From Crambe crambe (taxonomy: Eukaryota > Porifera > Demospongiae > Poecilosclerida > Crambeidae), in contig OZ004584.1 of the NCBI GenBank assembly GCA_963924555.1, positions 7,439,001-7,503,000 on the forward strand: a stretch of 64,000 nucleotides of DNA, given 5' to 3'. The notes under the pieces are model-generated. The model was given only the letters and a program-made list of their open reading frames with translations. It made no database searches and was not told where the DNA came from. The position numbers and the translations under genes were made by a program. The first letter of the stretch is position 1. Every line of letters starts with the position of its first letter. Below are positions 11,911 through 23,616 of this stretch, piece after piece.

Positions 11911-12577
11911 TAGTCTGGCGTAGCGGCGACCCTTACCAACCCAAGGGAAGGAAAAGGGTCTGCATCAACGACTTGTGACTAAGTTGTGTCTCACGTCAAG
12001 ATTTTGACGCCACCAATCAGATCGCTTGATGGATAATTATTGCATTTTTGTGACATACACGTGACGTATAATAATGAACGCGCAGCCTTAAGCTTTTCAA
12101 TGCTCAAGATTGACATGGAAGATAGGTATTGTATCGGCTGCGGTGAGCTAACGCAGAAGGGATCTAGAAGAATCATATCTGACTCCACAGACATTCTTTC
12201 TTTGTGGGAGGAAGCATTGAAGAAATTTGGAAAGAGACAAGGGCTAAGAAGATGATAGATTTATATGTAGAAAATGCTTTAATAGCTGTCAAAGTTAAGA
12301 GGTATCTAGTCAAAGTTTTAATATAGCTATCTAGTTATATTTAGCAACTTCACTACAGGTCATCCACCAAGGCTCTTGATGCGCGCAAAATTATGATTAT
12401 ACCGCGCACGTGATAATCTTGTTGTAAATTAACGTTCCTGGAATTCCAAAGTGACAAGTCGTTGATGTAGTCTGGCGTAGCCAGCCCCAGGCACTTCCGG
12501 AACTCCAGCGCAAGGGTTCCTTACTGGCGCATGGCACGATTATAGAGGTTGGTAAGGGTCGCCGCTACGCCAGACTA
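11911..12577. mobile_element. Mutator-type DNA element with 31-bp ends (667 bp)
   Basis: Inverted terminal repeats begin TAGTCTGGCGTAGCGGCGAC and run for about 31 bases at each end. A 9-base direct repeat CTGTTTTAG flanks the element (11902-11910 and 12578-12586). A 9-base target duplication with long inverted ends is the mark of Mutator-like elements. A further internal copy of the TAGTCTGGCGTAGC end lies at about 12468. The interior carries a 216-base plus-strand frame (12040-12255) whose part from 12115 reads MEDRYCIGCGELTQKG; it is too short for a transposase and may be captured host sequence. Confidence 0.78.
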
Positions 12578-12859
12578 CTGTTTTAGTGTGAGTTAAGGCT
12601 CTATTCTACAAAAGATAGTAAACGTGCATCGAAAGACATTCAAACATATGTAACCAGCACACCAACACACCTCCTTTTTTTCCATAAAAATTGTGCCCAT
12701 TACGTCACTTCCAGTTTATTATTAAAAATTGACGGTGGCGATTCGACTGATTAATTTTGTATTATAAAGCAAGTGGGCATTTCTAATTAAAACGGGCGTG
12801 GTTTTTAAAAAAATTTTCGCTCGAAGAATCCCCTTTTAAAATTCCTGGATCCGCCCCTG

Positions 12860-14358
12860 CAAGAGTCTTCAATGGATTCTTCAAGTATGATCAGCCTAGT
12901 CTAGTAACTATATAAAGGGTTAAATTCATAAATCAGCTATAGCTCGAGCTCCCCCTACCATATAATTATAGACTAGTTTTAAGCATGTAGAAAGGACAGA
13001 GAGAATTCCTTGTTATTTTAGCTTTAGGTTCTATGTTGTTTAAAGACTTGATTGATGTCTCAGCAAAATAGCACAGTTTTGGCTTAGGTGTCGGAATCTC
13101 TATGAATCAGCTTAATAAAATTTATACGGAAGTTACAGGGAGAGAGGATTTCACGTTGCACTGTTTCACTCGGGTCATAGATGCTTGGTTAAATGCTAAC
13201 CCTCCTAAAGATGAACAAGAACTGGCAAATATTGTAAACATCTTGAAAAGAAAGATCTTGCTGAAACCATCAGGAATATGAAATTCGAAAAACTGGGTCT
13301 GTCATAAACCTGTAACTAGACACTACTGCTTTATGTAGCTGCTATCACATGCAGATCTAAAATGCCTTCTAACAATCTTGAAACCATTGGAGGCTGAATA
13401 TGCTACACTTGCTGGGGTGGTTGGAGTTGATTATACAATTTTTGAGAAACAGTCTACTTAAGGTTATTCAGGCGTGGTTTGATATGGAGAACCCTAATAG
13501 GGAGACACTTGTAAAAGCTCTACATGAAATTGGACAGGAAGAACTGGCACGAAAATTGGATCAGAAATATAGAGGTAGCTAACTCAGTGGCGTAGGAACC
13601 ATGGGGGGCTCCAGGCTACAGCCCTCGTAAAATTATACCCATGGGGGCTCCTATAGATCCTATAGGCTAGAGCCCCTATAAAATTTAAGGCCACGCTAAG
13701 AGTGATCAATACTGTAACTATAAGTCTGTTGATCATGTGGTTTGTCCTTGCAGAAGGAATTCATCATAGGCCTTAGTAAAATGTAAGGTGGGTGTGGCAT
13801 TTTTCTGGAGCTCACTTACTTCCTACGCCACTGTACATCCCTTTCAACACTTTTGCATGGCCACTTTCTCATACACCACATAGCTATGCCATTGTGCAAT
13901 TGTAGCATTTGAGCCAAAAAAATTGACCGATTTTGGTAGCTGTTTTCTAACAGCCAGTGTAAACGAACTGTAGTGAATCAGGGACTGAAACTCTGGGATA
14001 CTGATCAAAAGGTCTGAATTTTACTTTATCTCTTATAGTCTAGCTAAACTGGGGCCCATGTTCGAAATAGGTTGTTTTTTGCCAAAATTAGACTTCATTT
14101 CGGGACTCGCTTTTAGCGATTGCTATATCAAGGAGGATTATTGACAGCTGCCATTTTCATAATTATGATGGTTCACTGAATGGTTGATCTTTACTACTAC
14201 GAAAATCCAGCTTGCCACTGTTGCCCATTCTCGCATCTGAAATTAAAATTGATGGCTTATTCTAGCTGTAATAATTTTTTCTTTTATTTTAATCACATGA
14301 ATGTATTATACTTCCAGGTATTAATTATTTCAGGGAAGAAAGGATGGAAGTAGACTGA
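12860..14358 (+). pseudogene. Broken tandem death-domain gene copy 5
   Basis: Related to the gene at 23617-24632. The leader exon survives only as its 3' end before GTATGATCAGCCTAG (about 12864-12888), cut off on the left by repeat sequence. In domain 1 (from 13028) the invariant Trp codon is TAG (AKW becomes AK-stop), and a deletion near 13245 shifts the frame. Domain 2 (about 13375-13575) lacks the stretch for ...SGDADRCLSE. The tail exon 14318-14358 (INYFREERMEVD) is still open. A 250-base transposon lies in the last intron. It should not make protein. Confidence 0.8.
13584..13833. mobile_element. Short element with CAGTGGCGTAGGAA ends
   Basis: The left end CAGTGGCGTAGGAA and the complement of the right end (TTCCTACGCCACTG) are perfect inverted repeats of 14 bases. 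The interior has GGGGGCTCC and GGAGCCCC strings like those at 7036-7455. No convincing target duplication is left. It sits inside the last intron of the broken death-domain copy. Confidence 0.6.
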
Positions 14359-14473
14359 ACATCATTACTAACTATAGCTAGATGAAGTTGCTAGCTAATT
14401 TGTTAAGAAATCATAATACTATAGCTATAATTATGCCTATATTCATGTGGTCGGTCTATAGCTATATTATGCT

Positions 14474-14690
14474 GGTCGGTCTCCAGTCTTGAAACTATAT
14501 TGGAGGCTAAAATATATCTTGCTGGGCTGGTTGGAGTCAATTGTAGAAGTTTTATTCAAGGTTACATACAATCTGAGTAGCTCTATATGTGGTGGGGTTT
14601 GATATGGAGAAAGAATTATGTATAGGGAAGCACCTGTAAACTCTGCATGGGAAAACTGGCTGCCTGGATGAGAAATATATATTAAGTACA
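14474..14690 (+). pseudogene. Fragment of a second death-domain exon
   Basis: The sequence from CAGTCTTGAAACTATATTGGAGGC onward resembles the domain 2 exon of the 23.6-kb gene (LKPLEAKYDILAGLIGVDC) but has lost its middle and its frame. It is a second relic just downstream of the pseudogene at 12860-14358. Confidence 0.55.
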
Positions 14691-14722
14691 CCCCCAGAGT
14701 ACTACATATAAGGAGATAAATG

Positions 14723-14760
14723 ATGTGGGTTCCTGGTTATCTCAGATAAGACTGATAAAG
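14723..14760 (+). pseudogene. Kinase exon scrap
   Basis: GTGGGTTCCTGGTTATCTCAG followed by an intron-like start matches the end of the kinase activation-segment exon (DVDSWLSQ, 18404-18430 complement). Only about 40 bases remain. Confidence 0.5.
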
Positions 14761-14772
14761 ATGCTGTATATA

Positions 14773-15096
14773 CATAGGTGCCAACTTTCAAAAATCTATT
14801 TCAGGGACAAAAGCCACACCCAACAACCACACCCATATATCAATAAAATTAATAATCAAGTTCTAGTTCATCAAGTTCATTCTCAACAGGCTGCTGAGGC
14901 TGTAGCTGATAGCTTGTGTACGTACATGAGTGGCATGCAAGTTGTGGGTTCCAAACCACAAAACCACTACTATTGCTAAGTGCTGCTGTATAAACTGAGG
15001 AGTGGCCATTAGCTGTCTGCCTAGTTTCCAGGACAGAACAGTAGTTTTCAGGGACTTGGGACTGTCCCGGATGATCCGGGACGGTTGGCACCTATG
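14773..15096. mobile_element. DNA element with CATAGGTGCCAAC ends (324 bp)
   Basis: CATAGGTGCCAAC at the left is matched by its complement GTTGGCACCTATG at the right. TATATA stands on both sides, which may be a target repeat or part of the ends. The right third contains a GC-rich imperfect hairpin (GTCCCGGATGATCCGGGAC). A rearranged relative lies at 15572. No open frame of note. Confidence 0.65.
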
Positions 15097-15109
15097 TATA
15101 TAACTTCAA

Positions 15110-15330
15110 GTTCAGATGGCTTGATCTCACAAGCCTGCGAATACAATCCTATAGGAGCAATTAAGATACCTTTTGATTGGTATGTACCTGCACACTGTGA
15201 CAGTGTCAACTATAGTATTTCCAAGAGTTAAATTCTCTCTAGCTACAGCTACTTCAGAAATTGCTCAGACTGAGAGTTCAAAAGTAATGCAGATGAAATA
15301 TCTAAACCCACCAAGCAATATTATATAGCT
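15110..15330 (-). pseudogene. Scrap of kinase gene 3' end
   Basis: This resembles the small last exon and last intron of the kinase family (compare 24950-25190): the AAGCCTGC acceptor complement near 15135 and the CTCAGACTGAGAGTTCAAA phrase near 15265 are kept. No exon is usable. Confidence 0.5.
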
Positions 15331-15571
15331 ATTAGCTACTAGGGCAATATGCAACATTAATTTTGACAGCGAGCGAGCCAACCCTGTAAGATTTTGTGCT
15401 TCAGTAATAAGATAGCAGAGAAAGAGTCATATAAGTGGTGGTTCTAACCATCTACATAGAAAGTTATAAATGTTTACCACAAGCACTTATAGTAGCTAAG
15501 CCAAGACAATCCACTTTGATAAGGCTAGGGCCCAAACAGTGTAGAAAACAAGCATGCGATATGCACAATAA

Positions 15572-15870
15572 CATAGGTGCCAACCGTCGACGTGTCCGGA
15601 TCATCCGGGACAGTCCCGAATTCATCACTATGTCACGGAGTCCCGGACTCCCAGGAAGCTACTGTTCTGTCCTGAAAACTAGGCAGACAGGCTGCAGCAC
15701 TTAACGGTAGTGGTTTTGTGGTTTGAAAGTGAAACCCATGTACAGTAGTTACAACTTGCGCATGCCCACTCATGTACACATCTGTCATTGTTAACAATGA
15801 AAAAGTAGGTGTGGCCACTGAAATTATGCGAATTTAGCATGCGAAATTTAGTTATCACCCCTCTTTCTCA
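15572..15870. repeat. Second, rearranged copy of the CATAGGTGCCAAC element
   Basis: It starts with CATAGGTGCCAACCGTC and continues, in reverse order relative to 14773-15096, through the CCGGATCATCCGGGACAGTC hairpin and the ACTGTTCTGTCCTGAAAAC segment. The right end is unclear. The two copies lie about 500 bases apart in opposite orientation. Confidence 0.55.
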
Positions 15871-15889
15871 AATCCTGGATCAGCCCCTG

Positions 15890-16990
15890 GTAATAGTGAG
15901 CTAGCTATGGTTATATCTAGTTTGGCTGCATGCCATTGTTGTATAGCTAGTTGCATAAAGATTTATTGGACATCTCAGCAAGCTGGGATACATTAGTCAC
16001 GCTAGCCAGACTCCTTTTCCCCTCACTATATCTTTGCACATACACTTACTTGCACGCACGCTGGCTAGCGAGACTAGGGATACATTTGGTACAAATGTAG
16101 GAGTCAGAAGATTCATGCCTATGTTAACGATCGGGCCAGCTTAACTGGATTCTGTTTCCCACTGGTTATTGTCGCTTGGTTGACAGGAGGCAAGGTTGAT
16201 AGGAGTGGATGCTGTAAGACACCTAAAGGACACCTTGCAGATGAGATCAATAATGATAAAGTATGTGAGTAATGGGGGTTTACCCCATGTTATTATAGTG
16301 CAGGAAGTGTGTGGTACACATGTATACTGCATGATAATCAGAAAGAGATGCAAACATACTAATTGTGGGGAAAACAAGTTCAGTTTGCCAAAGGTCGTCA
16401 GGAAAGGTCAGAACTACATGTATAGTATGATACAAAATCTGGGGCAAGCATATCCGATTTTAATATCCCCTTAAGCTAATGCAGTAGAACCTGCAATAAA
16501 GGTATACAAAATAACCTCCAAAAGAGGGCAACCTCTCTACAGACGAAAAAATTCTGGGTCTCAAGTGTGTCCACTCCACTCGATGTGGGTGTAATTCTAC
16601 ATGTGTAAAGAGTTGTTTTTTTTATTTTGTTTTTTTGTTGTTTTTTTTCAAACTCAAGCAGAGAGTCCTTGTATCAAAGCTAGCTATATAGCTAAAGCCT
16701 TAAATATGCTGACTTGCTGAGTGGAAAACTATAGGCAGAACGAGGCATTTGCAGGCAACATTGACAAGTGTATGAAGTAATCAACAAGTGCTATAGCTAT
16801 GAACTGAAGGATGATGATGCCCCCAGCAAAGAGCTGCTCCAAGAAGCGCTGGAGAACATTGGGAATCCAATCAGCTGGTGGAAAAATATAAAGGTAGTAG
16901 CTATAACCAATTAAATCATGATTGAGTGAATTCTATACTTCCACAGGTATGAACTTTCCTGATGAAGAAGAGAGTGATACAACATAGAAG
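15890..16990 (+). pseudogene. Broken tandem death-domain gene copy 6
   Basis: A copy of the 1690-3191 gene. Domain 1 pieces (about 15955-16262) are split by an 83-base insertion and lack the VKMDDI segment. Domain 2 (about 16650-16893) is missing parts coding for EHKYAELAV and RGLSNQL. The tail exon (about 16949-16987) is nearly intact. It stands tail to tail with the intact kinase gene at 17777-20747, the same layout as the other units. Confidence 0.8.
15994..16076. mobile_element. 83-bp miniature element with 9-bp target repeat
   Basis: The ends are inverted repeats (TAGTCACGCTAGCCAG on the left, complement of the right TAGTCTCGCTAGCCAG), and GGGATACAT flanks it on both sides (15985-15993, 16077-16085). 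The related copies at 2105 and 5770 show the uninterrupted site. The TAGTC start and 9-base target repeat match the 667-base element at 11911, so the two probably used the same Mutator-type enzyme. Confidence 0.75.
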
Positions 16991-17291
16991 GGCTGACTAT
17001 TCATAGAGTAGCATAGCTAGTGGTTATTATAATTATACACAGCCTTGATCATTAAAGACATCAGGAAATAATATTATTGCAGTTATATACATAGCTAGCT
17101 ATTTCAATTTTATAATATGGTTGTGCATGACAAGTGCCACTTGGTTTGATATGGAGAAAGAGCTAGGTAAAAGTTCTCCATGTACTACATTGAAAAGGGA
17201 ACTCTAGCACAAGAAATATAAGAAATATAAAGGTAATTATTATTTCCCCACACTTTTCAATGGCCACTTTCTTCAATTCTAACTATATACC

Positions 17292-17425
17292 ATTGCATAA
17301 TTTTTCATAGCATAATTTTTCATAGCTACACACATGAAAAACTATATGCCATTGCATAATTTTTCATAGCTACACACATGAAAAACTATATGCCATTGCA
17401 TAATTTTTCATAGCTACACACATTG
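17292..17425. repeat. 44-bp tandem repeat, three units
   Basis: Units of the form CCATTGCATAATTTTTCATAG followed by CTACACACATGAAAAACTATATG are repeated about three times head to tail. One unit is present at the matching place at 3432-3460, so the array grew after duplication. Confidence 0.7.
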
Positions 17426-17776
17426 TTTAATAGCTACTTTCTATATTAAAGAGTACTTGCTGACAATCACAAATAATAACTATCATAATAGCATGCTAAT
17501 AGCTAATAATTATTTCCAGTGTACAGCTAGGGGATGACAAACACAAATTATAAAATTATACAAGTATAAATAGACTATAATACTACAGCAATACCCATTA
17601 ACTATAATCACAGTGTGTGCATATAAATATAAGATTATGAGTATAAATTATACTAAAGACTGTGCACAAACAATCACTATAAAATAATTATGGTAAGATG
17701 GTATTACCACTTCAGGGGGAAAAAAACCCTTGCGGGTGAAAAAAAAGCCCTGGAAAAGAAAGTCAGTAACTTGATT

Positions 17777-20747
17777 TCAGATGGTAGGTAGCTTGATCCC
17801 ATAAGCCTGCAAATACAACAACCCAAAACTAAAAAGTCTAGCTATTAGCATTCATCTTGCCCCTTGATCATTCACTATAACTGCTATAACTTTCTCAATT
17901 CTTAACCAAATTCAAATTTCAAACATCAGCAGAGAGAGTGGACAATCGGCTCTCTGTTGATGCCTTAAACTAGAAGTTTGGTGAAGAATTAGCAGTTATA
18001 GTGAATGATCAAGGGGCAAGGTGAATGCAAATAGCATTAACCCTACAATTGGAGCAAGCTACGATAGAAACTGAATTGGTTTTGGTTGGCACCTACATGT
18101 AGCTAGCGATTATACAGCTTTAATTCTTTTCTCTCTATAGCTACTTGCTCTTAGCCCAGTTGAGAGTTCAAAGGTCACCAATGAAATGAAACCACCAAAA
18201 TAAATTTGCCACTTACCAGTAAGTTATGTAAGTCTGAGGATGATGGCCGTTCCTCTGGAGTCAACTTCAGACACGATAGTAGTAATTCTTGTATAATTGG
18301 TTCTTGACAGCTGATCTGTTAGAGATGATAATAGCTATTAATAGTAGACATGTTGTAATGAGCCATTCACCACCACCACCACCACCACCTTTATCAATCT
18401 TACCTGAGATAACCAGGAATCCACATCATATACCTCCTTATAGTATTCCGATGGGAACCACAAGGGATCTTCATCAAATCCTAGCTTCTGATAGTCAAAT
18501 GGTGCATCTTTTCCCTTGGCCATTGCATAAATGATACAGCCAAGGCTCCACATATCACATTTCAAATCGTATCCACAACCATAATAAGCACACACAACTT
18601 CAGGAGCCATATAAGGAGGGGTGCCTTCTCTTTCAAAGAACTTGTTATCTTCTTGTTCATTGAGATAGCTAGCTTCTCCATAATCACAAATACACAGACG
18701 GTGCTTCTCTTTATCCAGTAGAATATTAGCAGCTGGAAAAAATTGGAAGGAATAATCGTTATGAGTCTGTACAAGCTTAGAATACTTGCTATGACTGCCA
18801 TCTGGACCTCAAAGATTCAATGCTTGGTACTAATTGGAAGGAATAATCTTTATGAGTCTGTACAAGCTTAGCTACTACCTGCACCTCAAAGATTCAATGC
18901 TTGGGGTGTGCATACCAGCTACAGTACTGGTAAAAATAATAGCTAACATACGCTTCAAATCTCTGTGTGCAATATTCAAGCCATGAAAATGCTTAAGACC
19001 ACAGCTCATCTGTTTCGTATAATCAATAATCAGATTCTCATCAAGGGGACCATGATTCAGCTCATCTTCCAATGATCCTACAATAGCATACAATAATAAA
19101 AGTACAATTTTTGTAATACATGTACCCGGCATTCGTTCCATGAATATGTTGAAGGTTTCTTTTAAATATTGTTGATGGCTTGTCCAACCGAAGAATTTGA
19201 TGACATTCTCATGCCGTTGAATGGAATGCATAATCCTTGCCTCATTAAATGCATACTCTCTTTTGTCACTTCGGCTGGGATAATAGTAGTGCTTTAAAAA
19301 AACAACAACAAAAAAACAACAACAACAAAAAACAGTGATAAAATACCTCCACTGACAGTGATTATCCCGAAAAAGTTGTCCCAGAATGATTATAGTTCCC
19401 ACACATTAGGTGTAGGTTATGATTGAGGTGATTATAATAGAAGAGTTCCCTACCTGCTTTACTGCACATTGAGGATTCTTTCTGGTCTTGTCAATGACCA
19501 CATAAATGTTGCCTGAAGCTCCACTTCCGATCACGTCACCCTTTTCCCAATGTCTTCCTTCTTGATAACAGGGACTATCATCCTACAATATTATTTTAGT
19601 GAGCATGATGTCATAGTGATTATAGTTTTTCTTACCTCTGTACACTCCTGTGAAATAGGCAGATTTGAACTTTGATCTTTTGAATCAAAAGTTCCAACAA
19701 CCAATGAACTACTACTTTTGTTCTTCTCTTCTGCTTCCTGGATAGGTGTTAGAGAATTTTGTTCCCCTTCACTGACGATTATTTCCTCGCTGACTTCTTC
19801 AGGGGATTTGACAAAATTACTGTTTTCAGCTGCATGATCAGGAATCAAACCCAAACAAGTATCATTTTCTATTCGACGGTTTGTGTTAGGACTTGTAGGC
19901 TCAGATAGAGGACACTCATTAAATTTCATTGTCTTTCCAACTTCAATAACGGCCACTGCAGGGCCATGGGAGTGCTCTTCCTCTGGACAACTATTTACAT
20001 GCCAAAACATTGTTATAACTATAGAAGTGCTTATATAGTAAGCTAGATGCTGAAATCATAGATTTACTGTATAGCTAAACACACAATTTCTAAATTAGGA
20101 GCATGTAGCTATAACTATAATTAGCTATGTGCTGACTAGCTCTGACCCTTAGAGTCATGAATATGATAAGGGGTAAGCTAAATCATACGAATTAATACAG
20201 ACTGCATAGAACATACAATTTCTAAATTAGGAGCATGGTAATCATATTAATTACTCATGAATATGATCAGTAGCTATAGAGGTAAGCTAAATCATAGATT
20301 TAATTACGTATACAAACTAAATTAGGTAATCATGATTATGAGCTGACTCTGATCTCTACAACAGAGTCAAGTACTGAACTTTGTGTAACCCAATAATATA
20401 ATGGACATAATAAGCTTAGTTAGCTGGCTCCTTCAAAAAGTTATACACTGCGTGTTCTCCTAAATGATGCATGCATGTTCAGAGGCTGTCAGTATACTCC
20501 GAGAAATGCATTTCTCTGATTCTGAATTTGTGAATTCGTCTCCCCTCACCTAGCTAGTGGCCCTCCAGCCACACCCATGCATCTGCTAGAGTACTGCATT
20601 TATCGGCGGGAGAAAGAAAGAAAGAACAATTGGGTGTGGCTACGCGAGTAACATGTAAAGGAAGATTGCATGAGTAGCTGCTTACCTTAAATCCTGGGAA
20701 TCTTTGTCACTGCCGCGGGGGGTCCCATCATGGATCGTAATATCCAT
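17777..20747 (-). CDS. Protein kinase of the duplicated cluster, intact copy
   Basis: Exons in gene order: 20747-20686, 19990-19636, 19582-19454, 19291-19126, 19077-18952, 18732-18404, 18315-18217 and 17806-17777, giving 431 residues with all phases matching. The first 139 residues are a polar, Ser/Glu-rich linker. The kinase domain follows: Gly loop GSGASGNIYVV, Lys in CAVKQ, Glu in EARIMHSI, hinge FNIFMERMPGG, catalytic HRDLKPANILLD, metal-binding DYG in place of DFG, PPYMAPEV, DMWSLGCIIYAM and final PEERPSSSD. The closing peptide is AYGIKLPTI. All catalytic residues are present, so an active Ser/Thr kinase is likely; the GGSLEDEL-like hinge resembles MAP3K-type kinases. The start ATG at 20747 was chosen because its exon ends in phase 2, as the next one requires. 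The damaged kinase copy at 28366 has the same junction (QDL then AG). Confidence 0.85.
17848..18028. mobile_element. Short inverted-repeat element in the last kinase intron
   Basis: GCATTCATCTTGCCCCTTGA on the left is mirrored by TCAAGGGGCAAGGTGAATGC on the right, with arms of nearly 40 bases. The interior has a second inverted pair around GAGAGAGTGG and CTCTCTGTTG. The related kinase copy near 25,000 lacks it, so it is an insertion. Confidence 0.6.
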
Positions 20748-21214
20748 GGTCCCATCGGGACCCCCGCTGGCTTCGCTTCGATCTGCCCACTCTACTGGAC
20801 TTATTAAACGCTTGTCTTTGTATGATTGGTTTATCGGTTTCAGAAATTCCATAATAATGTTCTTTTAGACTCAATCAATCAATCAAGCAATGTACTCAGG
20901 TGTCATGCGCATGCGCAATCCCATTTCATTGCACTGCATTTACACAGATCTTTTCTTTTTAATAAAATCAAATTTCATCATTGTCTCATTGTCAATTTGC
21001 AATGGTGTTGCTTCTGTAGCTATGAAATTATCACATCTTTTAGGATCCATGAATCAACCATCTATTTATTCTTGATCTTGTCTCTGCATGAATTGATAAA
21101 CTTTTGATGCATGATTCAGTGTAGCAGCCTTTGTTATGTAATCATGTGGCCGAGGGAAGGTTAATCCAGGAGTGTGATCCTACAGCTTATAGAAGCCACA
21201 CAGCTAGACTCTTC
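20748..21214. other. Upstream region of the intact kinase gene
   Basis: No exon was recognised. A GGGGGTCCC/GGGACCCCC pair surrounds the ATG (20718-20764). The rest is AT-rich. Promoter elements cannot be named. Confidence 0.4.
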
Positions 21215-22199
21215 CTAGTTAAAAAGATAAGTGGCATAGTGACTCTGGAAGAAAGGGTGATCCAGGAGTTCTTTCGCCATGTGCCGTTCCATTGGATCCA
21301 CTCTCAAACAGCATTCGACAAAATCTGATACATGTCGTAACCACTTCATCTCCTTCCTCAATGTTGGTACCTGTGAATAAGAAGTTCAAATGATTCAACT
21401 AAAAATGACTGTCACCAATGAGACTAAAACATCTATGCCTGAAGCAGTAACAGTACAGTGTATTACGATGTATGGTTGAAGTTCCAAATAGAGCCCACTC
21501 AAGTCATACATATGCACAGTAAAATAAATTTTTTGTCCATATGATTGATTGAAGCTAGTACAAACCTTGAGAATCTTTTGGATCTTGGATGGCGGTATCC
21601 TGAGGGCATTTTCGACTCTTCCCTTCCACGAGATTCCGACTTTGATAGTAGTGAAGCAGTGTCATGGACAAGGACTTCTGACTCTCAGGACCTTCTTTTC
21701 CCACCATCAACCAAAGGCAGAGAACACCAAACGAAAAAACATCGCATTTCGTGGAAATTGGAGGTGAGAAGCAATCAGGGGAGCTGGATGTGATATGCAT
21801 GGAAGATTCAGGTGCTCTGAAGCCGTTGGTACCCACAGGGATGCAGTGATACTGTGGGGCCATTGCAAGCAACTGTTGTGCAGAGAGCTGAGATGAGGAA
21901 AAAGAGGCAGGGGGTAGCTGGTCGTTAGAGTCCAGCTGAATAGCAGCATCAAAGTCACAGATGACAAGCACATATTTCACTTCGCATGAGCACTCCAAAG
22001 GATGTTCGCAAGAGCAGTGGAACTTGAGGATGTTACTGGATTTCAAGTCTCTGTGGACGATATGTAAGGAATGGAGATAGGCCAGTCCTTGGAGGATGTG
22101 GGAGAGAATATAGTGCACGTTCCCTTGTATCGTTCCCATCAGATGAGGGTTGGAGCCTTTTCAGGATTAAATTTGGTGACCATATTTGCCAAATCACCT
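21215..22199 (-). pseudogene. Broken copy of the NACHT-kinase 3' end
   Basis: This matches exons 2 and 3 of the gene at 29989-34366 at high identity, including the introns: HRDLKSSNIL, the Cys-rich insert, CDFDAAIQLD and GTNGFRAPES can all be read at 21555-22139. A deletion removes the LHQAHKG stretch, one codon is lost in NILLK, and two bases are missing before the exon end, which shifts the frame. The last-exon part lies at 21215-21371. The NACHT exon is absent; at about 22300 the match stops and a death-domain scrap follows. It is a partial duplicate. Confidence 0.82.
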
Positions 22200-22299
22200 G
22201 GAAAAATTAATAGTAACAAATTAATAGTAGCCAGTAATCATTAGTCATGTACAAAGGCTATTACCAAAGGATGCATACAACCATTACCAGTTAGGTAAC

Positions 22300-22410
22300 A
22301 CACAAACTATAGGCAAAATGAGGCATTTGCAGGCAATTTTGACAGGTGTTTGTGCGAAGTGATTGAGAAGTGGTATGAGCTGAAGGATGATGATGCCCCC
22401 AGAGGACTAT
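22300..22410 (+). pseudogene. Fragment of a death-domain 2 exon
   Basis: ACTATAGGCAAAATGAGGCATTTG and the following 90 bases match the NYRKNEAFAGNVDKCLYEVIKKWYELKDDDAP part of the exon at 2825-3085. Nothing else of the gene is present. It joins directly to the kinase pseudogene on its left. Confidence 0.7.
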
Positions 22411-22474
22411 TCATAGAGGTACACAGCCTTCATTTTTTTTAATGATCAAAGACACCAGGAAATAATTGCAGTTA

Positions 22475-22721
22475 GGCCACTATTTGTTGATCATAAGTTT
22501 CTCATCAGATGGTTTTGCTCAGACTGATGCAGGCAGGCGGCATAGTTAAGTATAAGCCATTATGTCATTATTTTGATAGTTCTTTTCTTGGAAAAACCAC
22601 AGGAGTTGATACAGTCAGAAGTGATGCGGTATAGAAATCCAATTATAATGGCCAAATCCTGTAGGTAGAGTAAACTAATGCGGGCGGGGGGTGAGAAACT
22701 TGTAATCAATCAATAGTGGCC
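22475..22721. mobile_element. PIF/Harbinger-type short element, copy 1 (247 bp)
   Basis: The ends GGCCACTATTTGTTGAT and the complement of the right end GGCCACTATTGATTGAT are inverted repeats that continue imperfectly to about 30 bases. TTA stands on both sides (22472-22474 and 22722-22724). Three-base TWA target repeats are characteristic of PIF/Harbinger. A shorter copy lies at 49265-49422. Confidence 0.75.
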
Positions 22722-22724
22722 TTA

Positions 22725-23616
22725 GCTATATAACATACATGTAAGCACCGCCAGATGAATTTTTATGTCAGTGGTTGAAAAATAGCTGTAGGGCCTCCCT
22801 ATTATTTGGAGTGGGGCCTGGGGGTGGGGCCCTAACATCATGAAAAGTGACATGAATAGTGTAAGCAAATTTTTAACTCTTCCTCACCTGTGGTGTCTGA
22901 GAATGCTTTTCGATTTAATTATACAGAATTTAAAATAATTCTTAACGTAGTGGGCGGGACTTCTCTATTTAAAGGAAACTTTTGTGTCATCGATGCTTTT
23001 GTGTATATCTCTGGATTGAAGCCACCAATTCTCTTCAAATTTGAAATACAAATAAGAAATGGTGCACACTACAATATATTTGAATCTGATAGACAGAGAA
23101 TGACTATTACCTGATTTTAAGCAGCTTGGGTAGATCATTAAAATAGTTCTTTAAAGCATCTTCACTCATGCTTATATTTATGCCAGCATCAACACAGAAT
23201 GCTCCAAGACACATTTTGCTCAGCAGTAGTTAAATTGTTGCCCTGCCCATTTTTCATTTTCTCAGGTTAACTATTCGTAGATAAGGGCAAAGAATATGTG
23301 TGTTCGAGTTTTTCATCCATTCACAATTTTGATCATGCATTTTTTAATTAAGAAATGTACATAGTGCAAGCATAAAGCTATGAAATCATAGAATATAGTG
23401 CTGATATTCAAATTCTACGCTATTTTTTACCCCTGGGAGCAACTTCTTCTCGAACAGCTTATCACGGTTCCAGCTGTTTACCCTGTACACGTATCCGCCC
23501 ACGCACGACTTCCGGTTTGACATGGCTATTAAAATGCGCACGCTGGGCAGATTTATGCTTCAGTTCTTTACTGCACATTGAAGATTCTTTCTGACTACGT
23601 ATAGCTACAGCAAATA
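22725..23616. other. Intergenic stretch before the 23.6-kb death-domain gene
   Basis: No gene seen. A plus-strand frame at 22890-23114 has no support from any copy. The last 150 bases should hold the promoter and 5' untranslated region of the next gene. Confidence 0.45.
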
